The notes: generated from the letters alone by a model not told the origin. DNA of 6,544 nucleotides from an uncultured Clostridium sp. (GCA_945836785.1 CAMAMD010000076.1:1-6544), one strand, 5' to 3'. Numbered from the stretch's first letter, positions 1 through 6,360 are shown. Program-made: numbers and translations.

Positions 1-21
1 ATTTATTAAATAAACATTTAA

Positions 22-50
22 TTTTCAATAGAAACATTTTATGATATAAT
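22..50 (+). promoter_or_regulatory. Sigma-A-type promoter of the diguanylate cyclase gene
   Basis: A perfect -10 box TATAAT lies at 45-50 and carries an extended TG motif (TGA at 42-44). With a 17-bp spacer, the -35 position is TTTTCA at 22-27, which matches TTGACA at four of six positions. Transcription would start near 57. That leaves only about nine bases before the ATG at 66 but about 33 before the ATG at 90, which supports the downstream start. The 1-20 stretch is AT-rich and shows nothing else. Confidence 0.7.
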
Positions 51-75
51 TAATAGAATAAACCAATGAAAAAGC

Positions 76-79
76 GAGG
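76..79 (+). promoter_or_regulatory. Ribosome binding site that decides the cyclase start
   Basis: GAGG at 76-79 stands ten bases before the ATG at 90. It lies downstream of the ATG at 66, which has no purine-rich SD-like sequence in front of it. This site therefore favours the ATG at 90 as the real initiation codon. Confidence 0.55.
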
Positions 80-89
80 TATAATTAGC

Positions 90-1334
90 ATGGTTATTGG
101 CGGACGTGCAAAATTATTACTGGATAATGATTTTACGATTTTAGACGGAGACGATGGTTTTTATGCACTCTCCGGATATACAAAAGATGAGTTTACGCAG
201 ATCTGTGGCAACAAATGCCGCAGCAACATGCAGGGTATTGACCACAGTAATCTTATATCCATGTTGCAACGTAAGGAAACAATAAATGAATTAGAATTTA
301 GAATCTACACCAAACAATCTGATATCAGATGGATTCATGCAACCTTTGATGTCATCGGTCATCAGGATAATATTCCGATTATAGATGGCTTATTCTATGA
401 CATAACAAAATTTAAGACCGAACAATATGAAAAAGCTATCATATATGACAATATACCAGGTGCTGTCGTAAAATATCTCATGAATGATAAGCTTGATATT
501 CTGGAAGCAAACAGTAAGTTCTATGAACTTCTGGATACCGTACCTGCTGACTATGCAGACGGATCCATTGCAAGATTTACAGATTCCCAAAAGCAGGGTG
601 TGTATGACATTGTCAATAAAAAAGCACCTAACCGCGAAGATATAATTTTGGAATATAAAACATCCAATAAAGTAACAGGTAAAGATGTATGGATTCACTG
701 GGAAGGAAAATACATTGGTATGCAGGATGAATACCCTGTCTATCTCGCTGTTTTGATTGATATCAGCTATCAGAAGAAGCTCGAACAGGAGCTTGAAGAG
801 GCCAGAGATCTGTATAATCATGCCGGTGATTTAATTGAAATTGCCAACAAAGATCCCCTGACCGGGCTTGACAACAGAACTACGTTCCGTTCTAAAGTAG
901 AAACCTACAGACACAGCCGGGAATGTCTTGATTCCTCTGCCCTGTTAATGCTTGATCTGGATGGATTCAAAAATGTAAATGATACCTGCGGTCACCTTTT
1001 TGGCGATGATATTCTTTGCCTTGTAAGTAGTATTTTAAAAGAATATATCTCCAGTGATATTTATGCCGGAAGATTTGGCGGCGACGAATTTCTTATATTT
1101 GTCAAACATGCAGATTATGGCGCAGTATGCAGTCTGGCTTCGGAGATAAATGAAAAAATATCTCAAATTAATGTTAAACAGGCCGGCAGTATCAGCGGTA
1201 GTATCGGCGGAATTATAACCGAGGATGTAGTAACAAACTATCGTGAACTGTTGCGCACAGCAGATGAAGCATTGTATGAAGTAAAAATATCTGGGAAAAA
1301 TAACTACCTTATCAAAAAACACATATCAGTCTAA
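90..1334 (+). CDS. PAS-PAS-GGDEF diguanylate cyclase
   Basis: Predicted cytoplasmic enzyme making cyclic di-GMP from two GTP; no membrane segment or signal peptide is visible. I start it at ATG 90 (414 aa) because a GAGG site precedes that codon and the mapped promoter leaves almost no leader for the ATG at 66 (422 aa). Residues about 5-108 and 118-236 look like two PAS folds, each ending in the typical Asp-Ile exit motif (YDIT, IDIS). A charged helix at about 230-252 leads into the GGDEF domain, which opens with DPLTGLDNR at about 255. The active site is complete: D289 in LDLDGFKNVND (metal), N297 and D306 (guanine contacts by PleD analogy), and GGDEF at 330-334. The usual RxxD inhibitory site is absent: the positions nine and six residues before GGDEF are Ser and Ile. 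There is no EAL domain. The PAS ligand cannot be read from sequence. The gene is monocistronic and ends at a strong hairpin. Confidence 0.9.
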   Translation: MVIGGRAKLLLDNDFTILDGDDGFYALSGYTKDEFTQICGNKCRSNMQGIDHSNLISMLQRKETINELEFRIYTKQSDIRWIHATFDVIGHQDNIPIIDGLFYDITKFKTEQYEKAIIYDNIPGAVVKYLMNDKLDILEANSKFYELLDTVPADYADGSIARFTDSQKQGVYDIVNKKAPNREDIILEYKTSNKVTGKDVWIHWEGKYIGMQDEYPVYLAVLIDISYQKKLEQELEEARDLYNHAGDLIEIANKDPLTGLDNRTTFRSKVETYRHSRECLDSSALLMLDLDGFKNVNDTCGHLFGDDILCLVSSILKEYISSDIYAGRFGGDEFLIFVKHADYGAVCSLASEINEKISQINVKQAGSISGSIGGIITEDVVTNYRELLRTADEALYEVKISGKNNYLIKKHISV

Positions 1335-1339
1335 AAAAA

Positions 1340-1370
1340 GGCGTTGCTTAAAAGCAACGCCCATTTTTTT
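1340..1370. terminator. Bidirectional rho-independent terminator between convergent genes
   Basis: Left arm GGCGTTGCT (1340-1348) pairs perfectly with AGCAACGCC (1353-1361) around a four-base loop TAAA, giving a nine-bp stem. The plus-strand side is followed by TTTTTTT (1364-1370). The minus-strand side is followed by the complement of the A-run at 1333-1339. The hairpin can therefore end both the cyclase transcript and the leftward ABC-dehydrogenase transcript. The dehydrogenase stop codon (1348-1350) sits at the top of the stem and in the loop. Confidence 0.9.
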
Positions 1371-2385
1371 CTTTCAGGCATATATCATGTTTCTTATGAG
1401 ACTCCATGCAATAACATATCTCATTTACGAGAGGTTTTCCTTCCGCATATGCTTTGATATTCTCATATGTTGTCTCTGCTATATTCATCAATGCCTCATT
1501 GGTCAAAAATGCCTGATGGGAAGTAACAATTACGTTCGGCATGGAGATAAGTAATGCCAGCACATCGTCTTCAATAATATCATTTGAAAAATCTTCAAAG
1601 AAATACTCTGCCTCTTCCTCATACACATCCAAGCCTGCTGCACCCAGTTTCCTGGTTCTCAAGCCCTCCAGCAATGCCTCTTTTTTCACAAGTGCACCTC
1701 TGGATGTATTAATCAGAATTACGCCCTCTTTCATAATTTCAATACTGTCTTCATTGATAAAATGATAGGTTTGATCTGTAAGTGGGCAATGTAATGAAAC
1801 TATATCGCTGTTTTTCAATAGTTCCTCTTTGCTCACATATTTTACATCAAGATTCTTATCCGGATACAGATCATATGCCAGCACATGCATTCCGAATCCT
1901 TTACATATATCTATAAATATTTTACCAATTTTACCTGTTCCTACAACGCCGACTGTTTTCCCATGTAAGTCAAAACCCGTCAGACCATTCAAGGTAAAAT
2001 TCCCCTCTCTCGTTCTATTATAAGCCCGATGTATCTTTCTATTCAGACACTGCAGCAGAGCCATGGCATGCTCCGCCACTGCGTATGGGGAATATGCGGG
2101 TACCCTGACCACATGAATTTTACCAAATGCCGCTTTCATATCCACATTATTATAACCTGCACATCGCATGGCAATCAATCTGACTCCCGCTTCATACAGG
2201 ATATCAATCGTATTTTTATCGATCTCATCATTTACGAAAGCGCAAACCACCTCAGCTCCTTCAGCAAGCTTGGCTGTTCTCTCCGATAATCTCGTTTCGA
2301 AATAACGCACTTCAAATTCTTCCGGTTTCTTTTTTTCAAACCACTCCCGGTCATATGGTTTTGTGTCGTAAACTGCAATTCTCAT
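1348..2385 (-). CDS. ldhA: D-lactate dehydrogenase (D-2-hydroxyacid dehydrogenase family, LdhA-like)
   Basis: Predicted cytosolic NAD-dependent enzyme reducing pyruvate to D-lactate, a fermentative NAD-regenerating step. The 345-aa protein has the split catalytic domain of the family around a Rossmann domain with GTGKIG at 149-154. D172 at the end of the second Rossmann strand favours NAD over NADP. Catalytic residues line up with E. coli LdhA: R229 in NTSRGAL, E258 in DVYEEE, H290 in SHQAFLT. The substrate-side segments CAGYNNVD (75-82) and VPAYSP (95-100) are also present. GGAGG at 2396-2400 stands ten bases before the ATG. The gene begins 33 bp after ABC subunit B with no terminator between them, so it is likely the third gene of that operon. 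It is longer than E. coli LdhA because of a tail with C324, C326, H330, H333, C336 and C344 that runs into the terminator hairpin. Another 2-hydroxyacid substrate remains possible. Confidence 0.88.
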   Translation of the reverse strand: MRIAVYDTKPYDREWFEKKKPEEFEVRYFETRLSERTAKLAEGAEVVCAFVNDEIDKNTIDILYEAGVRLIAMRCAGYNNVDMKAAFGKIHVVRVPAYSPYAVAEHAMALLQCLNRKIHRAYNRTREGNFTLNGLTGFDLHGKTVGVVGTGKIGKIFIDICKGFGMHVLAYDLYPDKNLDVKYVSKEELLKNSDIVSLHCPLTDQTYHFINEDSIEIMKEGVILINTSRGALVKKEALLEGLRTRKLGAAGLDVYEEEAEYFFEDFSNDIIEDDVLALLISMPNVIVTSHQAFLTNEALMNIAETTYENIKAYAEGKPLVNEICYCMESHKKHDICLKEKNGRCF

Positions 2386-2418
2386 AGATTTGATTCCTCC
2401 ATCCCGTATATTTTATTT

Positions 2419-4281
2419 TTATGATGCCTGTTCAAATTGACTATTATATAGATCCGCATAAAATCCTTCCTGTTCAAGCAGTTCTTCATGCGTTCCACTC
2501 TCTATAATATCACCATCTTTCAAAACAAGTATCAAATCTGCATTTTTAATGGTAGACAAACGATGTGCAATCACAAAAGATGTCCTGTTCTCCATCAGTT
2601 CATCCATCGCTTTCTGAATAATTAACTCTGTTCTTGTATCCACTGAACTGGTTGCCTCATCAAGTATCAACATCGGCCTGTCCGCAATCATTGCCCTCGC
2701 GATAGTAAGCTGCTGCTTCTGCCCCTGTGACAGATTCACCTGATCATTCAACACCGTATCATACCCCTTCGGAAGCGTACGGATAAATTTATGCAATCCC
2801 ACCGCCTTACATGCTTTTTCTATTTTTTCCTCGCTGACTCCCTCTGTACAGTAAACCAGATTTTCTCGCACTGTTCCCTCGAACAGCCATGTATCCTGCA
2901 GCACCATACAAAATTGTGCGTGAACTTCCTCACGACGCATATCACGAATAGAAACACCGTCTATTTTAATGTCACCATCGTTGATTTCATGAAAACGCAT
3001 CAGCAGATTCACCATGGTTGTCTTACCGGCACCGGTAGGACCTACAATGGCTATTTTCTGCCCCGGTTTTGCCACTGCTGAAAAATCATGGATAATCGTC
3101 TTACCAGTTCCCTCATATCCAAATTTTACATGTTCAAAGCGTACCTCGCCCTTGACATTATCAAGCTGTTTCTTCTTGTCACTCTCGTCCTCCATTTCAT
3201 CTGCCTCTAAGAATTCAAACACCCTCTCTCCTGCAGCCGCTGCCGACTGAAGTGCCTGTGCCGCCTGTGCAATCTGGTTAAGAGGCTGCGTAAAATATCT
3301 TACATAAAGCATAAATGCAACGATAACACCAAAGGAAATCTTGTCATGCATCGTAAGCATAGCACCGACAATACATACTGCAACATAGCCAAAATTTCCT
3401 ATAAATCCCATCAGTGGCATCATGAGTCCGGAAAGACACTGTGCTTTAAAGGCACTGTCACGGAGATTCTGATTCATTTCATCAAATTTCTTTTTAGCAT
3501 TTTCCTCTCCATTATATGCTTTTACAACCGTATGTCCGGCATATATCTCCTCCACATGACCATTTATCTCACCCAAATGCATTTGCTGTCTCGCAAAGTA
3601 TTTCTGTGATCTTCCCATAATCAGCATCATAAGCACAAAGCCAATCAGTGTTGCCAAAACCGCCGTAACAGTCATAACAACATCGGTCTTGAGCATCATG
3701 ATCAGAGAACCAATCAAAAGCGTAATCGCACTCACCAGATTTCCCATACTCTGGTTAAAAGATTGTGCTATCGTATCCACATCATTGGTTACTCTGGATA
3801 ACACATCACCCGTTGAAGTTCTATTATAGTACCACATTGGCAGCTTGTTAATTTTTACTGAAATTCCCGTACGAAGTCCTTTTGAAATTCTCTGTGTAAC
3901 CAGTGCCATTGTCAAATGTTGCAAAAGTGAAAGTACAGCACTCACACCATAATAGATAACCAGCGTTATTCCTATGGTCTTCACACCATCCATATCTATG
4001 CCTGTCATGATTCCTTCCGTAATCAAGTCTGTAAGTTCCGACAGTTTATCAGGTCCCAACAAAGTAAGTACAGTCCCGATTCCGGCACAGGCAACCGCAA
4101 ATATCATAGCTCCCCAATATTTTTTACTGTACAGAAGTAATTTTCCCCAGGTAGCTTTAAAATTCTGGGCCTTTTCTCCGCTCATACCCCCATGTCCGCC
4201 CATAGGGCCGTGTCCACCCATAGGACCTCTTCGTCTCGGAGTCTGTTTTATGCTTCCAATCTCATATTCTTTCTGTTCCAT
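2419..4281 (-). CDS. ABC exporter half-transporter, subunit B (consensus ATP site)
   Basis: A 620-aa fused permease-ATPase of the multidrug/lipid exporter type (type IV ABC fold), expected to pair with the upstream subunit A in the membrane. About six membrane segments fall near residues 57-76, 103-128, 175-197, 200-222, 283-308 and 315-330. The nucleotide-binding domain has Walker A GPTGAGKT (414-421), Q-loop Q462, a non-standard signature LSQGQ (517-521), Walker B LIL-D541 with the catalytic E542, and switch histidine H573. Its own Walker A/B and histidine are intact, so it supplies the hydrolytic half of the consensus site; its altered signature belongs to the degenerate site. The N-terminus carries a short repeat, GPMGGH twice then GGM (19-33). 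The start overlaps the stop of subunit A by one base (TAATG), with AGGAGG at 4292-4297 inside the end of A, implying translational coupling. Substrate cannot be read from sequence; drug, peptide or lipid are all possible. Confidence 0.93.
   Translation of the reverse strand: MEQKEYEIGSIKQTPRRRGPMGGHGPMGGHGGMSGEKAQNFKATWGKLLLYSKKYWGAMIFAVACAGIGTVLTLLGPDKLSELTDLITEGIMTGIDMDGVKTIGITLVIYYGVSAVLSLLQHLTMALVTQRISKGLRTGISVKINKLPMWYYNRTSTGDVLSRVTNDVDTIAQSFNQSMGNLVSAITLLIGSLIMMLKTDVVMTVTAVLATLIGFVLMMLIMGRSQKYFARQQMHLGEINGHVEEIYAGHTVVKAYNGEENAKKKFDEMNQNLRDSAFKAQCLSGLMMPLMGFIGNFGYVAVCIVGAMLTMHDKISFGVIVAFMLYVRYFTQPLNQIAQAAQALQSAAAAGERVFEFLEADEMEDESDKKKQLDNVKGEVRFEHVKFGYEGTGKTIIHDFSAVAKPGQKIAIVGPTGAGKTTMVNLLMRFHEINDGDIKIDGVSIRDMRREEVHAQFCMVLQDTWLFEGTVRENLVYCTEGVSEEKIEKACKAVGLHKFIRTLPKGYDTVLNDQVNLSQGQKQQLTIARAMIADRPMLILDEATSSVDTRTELIIQKAMDELMENRTSFVIAHRLSTIKNADLILVLKDGDIIESGTHEELLEQEGFYADLYNSQFEQAS
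4183..4227 (-). repeat. Short in-frame tandem repeat coding a Gly/Pro/Met/His leader
   Basis: Residues 19-33 of ABC subunit B read as GPMGGH, GPMGGH, GGM. The underlying 18-base units (4210-4227 and 4192-4209) match at 15 of 18 positions, and all three differences are synonymous third-codon changes. A third, more diverged unit follows (GGMSGE, 4174-4191). The repeat lies in the cytoplasmic leader before the first membrane segment. Confidence 0.75.
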
Positions 4282-6038
4282 TATGCAAGCTCCTCCTTTG
4301 ACAGCTGTGAGTACGCAATTTGTCTGTAAACATCACAATTTTTCATCAATTCATCATGGGTTCCGATTCCAACCATCTCACCCTCATCAAGGACAATAAT
4401 TTTATCTGCGTCCTTGATGGTTCCTATTCTCTGGGCAACGATAAGCTTCGTCGCATCCCTGCAATCACGTTTCAGTGTATTACGCAAAACACGATCTGTT
4501 TTATAATCCAGTGCAGAGAACGAATCATCAAAAATAAATATCTCCGGTTTTCTGCAAACCGCTCTGGCAATAGACAATCTCTGTTTCTGTCCACCTGAAA
4601 AATTCATGCCACCCTGGGCTACATATCCCTCATATCCTACATTCTCATTTTCAACAAATTCCCTGGCCTGTGCAGTCCTTACAGCAGACTCTATATCGCC
4701 CCGGAAGCTCTTATCTTTCCCATTGTCTCCGTAGGCAACATTTTCTGCCACTGTCCCGGAAAAAAGAATGGCTTTCTGCGACACATACCCGATCTTATTG
4801 TGCAGCCCTTTCTGTGTATATTCCTTAACGTTAACACCATCCACGAGGACTTCCCCCTCTGTCGCATCATAAAATCGTGGTATAAGATTAATCAATGTAC
4901 TTTTTCCACATCCTGTAGCCCCAATAAACGCAACCGTCTCTCCTTTTTTTGCTGTAAAGGAAATATTTGACAACACGTTTTCTTCCGCATCAGGATAGCG
5001 AAAAGAAACATTCCGAAAACAAATCTCTCCTTTGACGCCCTTTTCTCCTTCGTCTCTGTCTCCATCTAAAATTGTTGCATTTGTTTCCAACACTTCAAGA
5101 ATACGCTTTGCAGCAACAGAAGCCCTCGGCAACATAACAAAAATCATGACCAGCATCATAAAGGACATAACAACCTGCATAGCATAAGACGAAAAAACAA
5201 CCATATCAGAAAAAAGTCCCAGCTTATCCATCATATCCGCCTGATCTATCAGAAATGCACCGATCCAATATATCGCCAGCGACAGTCCATTCATAACCAA
5301 CATAATCCCCGGCATAAGGCTTGCCATAACTTTAGATGTAAAGAGATGTGTATCCGTCAGCTCCGTATTTACTTTCTCAAACTTATCCTCCTGATACTCC
5401 TCCGCATTATATGCTCTTACCACGTTAAGTCCTGACAGATTTTCTCTGGTTACCCTGTTTAAATCATCCGTCAAAGCCTGCAACGCCTTGAATTTCGGCA
5501 ATGCCAGGGTAATTGCAATGCTTACCAGCACAAGCAACACACCCACTGCAATTCCCGTCGACATCGTCCACTGCCAGCTTTTATCAGCTATCTTAATGAT
5601 TGCCCACACTGCCATAATCGGTGCTTTTATCATTACCTGAAGTCCCATAACAATAAGCATTTGAACCTGCGTCACATCATTTGTTGAACGCGTGATAAGG
5701 CTCGCTGTAGAAAAGTGTCCTATCTCTTCCATAGAAAAAGATTGTACTTTATCAAAGAGTTTTTCACGGACGATCGCACTGAAATTCGAGGCAATTCTCG
5801 ATGCACATATAGCCACAAGCACTGCAGACAACAAACTTCCCAGTGCACAAAGCAGCATTTTACCTCCCGCCATCAGAATATCGGACATCTCGCTGCCCTC
5901 TGCCGTAACCAGAGCTGTAATCTCTTTCATATAATCAGGCAACCTGAGCTCCAGCCACACCTGCACAACAACAAATATCAGGCTCACACAGGCCAGTATC
6001 CATTCCCGCTTTCCCAGATTTTTAAATATTTTTATCAT
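4281..6038 (-). CDS. ABC exporter half-transporter, subunit A (degenerate ATP site)
   Basis: A 585-aa fused permease-ATPase and partner of subunit B. I use ATG at 6036-6038: GAGGAG at 6044-6049 is five bases upstream, whereas the in-frame GTG at 6042-6044 would overlap that site. Hydrophobic segments lie near residues 12-30, 58-80, 124-150, 160-180, 240-265 and 275-303. The ATPase domain has Walker A GATGCGKS (373-380), Q-loop Q421 and a near-canonical signature FSGGQ (480-484). Two key catalytic residues are changed: Walker B reads FDD, with D505 where the catalytic Glu should be, and the switch histidine is Q536 (VAQRIGT instead of AHRLST). This pattern is known from heterodimeric exporters such as TM287/288 and BmrCD, where one site binds ATP but barely hydrolyses it. 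It is the first gene of the operon, behind a sigma-A promoter and a leader of about 139 bases. Confidence 0.92.
   Translation of the reverse strand: MIKIFKNLGKREWILACVSLIFVVVQVWLELRLPDYMKEITALVTAEGSEMSDILMAGGKMLLCALGSLLSAVLVAICASRIASNFSAIVREKLFDKVQSFSMEEIGHFSTASLITRSTNDVTQVQMLIVMGLQVMIKAPIMAVWAIIKIADKSWQWTMSTGIAVGVLLVLVSIAITLALPKFKALQALTDDLNRVTRENLSGLNVVRAYNAEEYQEDKFEKVNTELTDTHLFTSKVMASLMPGIMLVMNGLSLAIYWIGAFLIDQADMMDKLGLFSDMVVFSSYAMQVVMSFMMLVMIFVMLPRASVAAKRILEVLETNATILDGDRDEGEKGVKGEICFRNVSFRYPDAEENVLSNISFTAKKGETVAFIGATGCGKSTLINLIPRFYDATEGEVLVDGVNVKEYTQKGLHNKIGYVSQKAILFSGTVAENVAYGDNGKDKSFRGDIESAVRTAQAREFVENENVGYEGYVAQGGMNFSGGQKQRLSIARAVCRKPEIFIFDDSFSALDYKTDRVLRNTLKRDCRDATKLIVAQRIGTIKDADKIIVLDEGEMVGIGTHDELMKNCDVYRQIAYSQLSKEELA
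4292..4297 (-). promoter_or_regulatory. Ribosome binding site of ABC subunit B inside the end of subunit A
   Basis: AGGAGG on the minus strand lies ten bases before the ATG of subunit B, within the codons for the last residues (KEEL) of subunit A. With the TAATG stop/start overlap it fits coupled, near-equimolar synthesis of the two halves. Confidence 0.8.
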
Positions 6039-6043
6039 ATTCA

Positions 6044-6049
6044 CTCCTC
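6044..6049 (-). promoter_or_regulatory. Ribosome binding site that decides the start of ABC subunit A
   Basis: GAGGAG on the minus strand sits five bases before the ATG at 6036-6038. The upstream GTG at 6042-6044 shares a base with this site and so cannot use it. Confidence 0.75.
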
Positions 6050-6095
6050 TTTCTAATCTTGATTTTTCTATCCGTAAAAGGACAAAAACAAGGAC

Positions 6096-6120
6096 TGTTA
6101 CCGCGCAACATACGGTAACA
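6096..6120. repeat. Perfect inverted repeat in the ABC operon leader
   Basis: TGTTACCG (6096-6103) and CGGTAACA (6113-6120) are perfect inverse copies around nine bases. The site lies roughly 55-80 bases downstream of the predicted ABC-operon start and well before the ribosome binding site. It could be a repressor operator acting as a roadblock or a hairpin in the leader RNA. It is not a classical terminator, since only TTTTT follows, about seven bases beyond the stem. Confidence 0.65.
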
Positions 6121-6140
6121 CCCCAAAAGTTATCTCATAA

Positions 6141-6161
6141 TTTACCATATTACTATGTAAA
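6141..6161. repeat. Imperfect inverted repeat near the ABC operon transcription start
   Basis: TTTAC(C)ATA at 6141-6149 and TATGTAAA at 6154-6161 are inverse copies apart from one extra C. The half-site TTTACA/TGTAAA resembles that of the larger dyad at 6210-6233, so both may bind the same regulator. In AT-rich DNA this could be chance. Confidence 0.3.
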
Positions 6162-6183
6162 AAGTGTGAACAAACAAAAATAT

Positions 6184-6211
6184 AATATAATAAATATCCA
6201 AAACCTGTCAA
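6184..6211 (-). promoter_or_regulatory. Sigma-A promoter of the ABC exporter operon
   Basis: On the minus strand a perfect -35 TTGACA (6206-6211) is followed after 16 bases by TATATT (6184-6189), five of six to consensus. Other near-matching -10 registers exist in the same AT-rich run. Transcription would begin near 6177, giving a leader of about 139 bases before subunit A. Confidence 0.7.
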
Positions 6212-6233
6212 TTTACAAATTTGATTGTAAATT
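6210..6233. repeat. Perfect 9-6-9 inverted repeat overlapping the ABC promoter (operator candidate)
   Basis: AATTTACAA (6210-6218) and TTGTAAATT (6225-6233) are perfect inverse copies separated by six bases. The left arm shares two bases with the -35 box, and the dyad centre falls near -44 relative to the predicted ABC start. A repressor here would block polymerase; an activator of the kind that touches the -35 region could also fit. I cannot name the regulator. Confidence 0.6.
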
Positions 6234-6268
6234 TGGCACAAACATTATATAATTACATTTACGCTGTT

Positions 6269-6280
6269 ATGATATAATGA
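6269..6280 (+). promoter_or_regulatory. Upstream extended -10 box facing the PAP2 gene (copy 1 of a 12-bp repeat)
   Basis: ATGATATAATGA contains TATAAT at 6273-6278 with an extended TG (TGA at 6270-6272). No convincing -35 box is found at 16-18 bp. Transcription from here would start near 6285, inside the left arm of the hairpin at 6281-6320. Confidence 0.45.
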
Positions 6281-6320
6281 GCATTGCGACGATGTGCGCT
6301 TGCGGACATCGGCATAATGC
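6281..6320. repeat. Imperfect 40-base hairpin in a GC-rich insert
   Basis: The outer arms GCATT (6281-6285) and AATGC (6316-6320) pair, as do the inner arms CGATGT (6290-6295) and ACATCG (6306-6311). A CGC/GCG tip follows. Four bases on each side between the arms pair poorly. The element belongs to a 68-bp stretch (6281-6348) that is 41/68 G+C, unlike its AT-rich surroundings. It may be RNA structure or part of a small inserted element. Confidence 0.5.
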
Positions 6321-6348
6321 GAAAACCCACATGGAGCCGGCAGGCGAC

Positions 6349-6360
6349 ATGATATAATGA
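6349..6360 (+). promoter_or_regulatory. Extended -10 promoter of the PAP2 gene (copy 2 of a 12-bp repeat)
   Basis: ATGATATAATGA recurs exactly 80 bp after the first copy. TATAAT lies at 6353-6358 with TGA before it; the expected -35 region (CATGGA, 6330-6335) is poor. Transcription would start near 6365 and give a leader of about 40 bases with GGAG at 6391-6394, so this is the more ordinary promoter for the gene. Confidence 0.55.

Noticed and set aside
66..89. ATG at 66 as the cyclase start
   Set aside because: It has no ribosome binding site and would leave a leader of about nine bases from the predicted promoter. ATG 90 has GAGG at a workable distance. The upstream start is possible but less likely.
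3974..4399. Plus-strand 141-codon open frame across the ABC subunit junction
   Set aside because: It is antisense to two well-supported ABC genes, has no recognisable domain, and its Pro/Ser-rich content reflects the complementary Gly-rich coding.
6042..6044. GTG as the start of ABC subunit A
   Set aside because: It overlaps the only ribosome binding site (GAGGAG, 6044-6049), which is correctly placed for the ATG at 6036-6038.
6225..6241. Rex-like site TTGT...ACAA upstream of the operon that contains the dehydrogenase
   Set aside because: Rex operators are 18-bp dyads with symmetric inner bases. Here the outer TTGT and ACAA span 17 bp and the interior (AAATTTGGC) is not symmetric.
6244..6272. 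Second minus-strand promoter with TATAAT at 6244-6249
   Set aside because: The -10 is perfect, but there is no TG extension and the -35 position reads TCATAA. The TTGACA/TATATT promoter downstream is much better.
6281..6348. CRISPR repeat or tRNA-like structure in the GC-rich insert
   Set aside because: There is only one hairpin, no repeat-spacer pattern and no cloverleaf with conserved TPsiC or D-loop bases.
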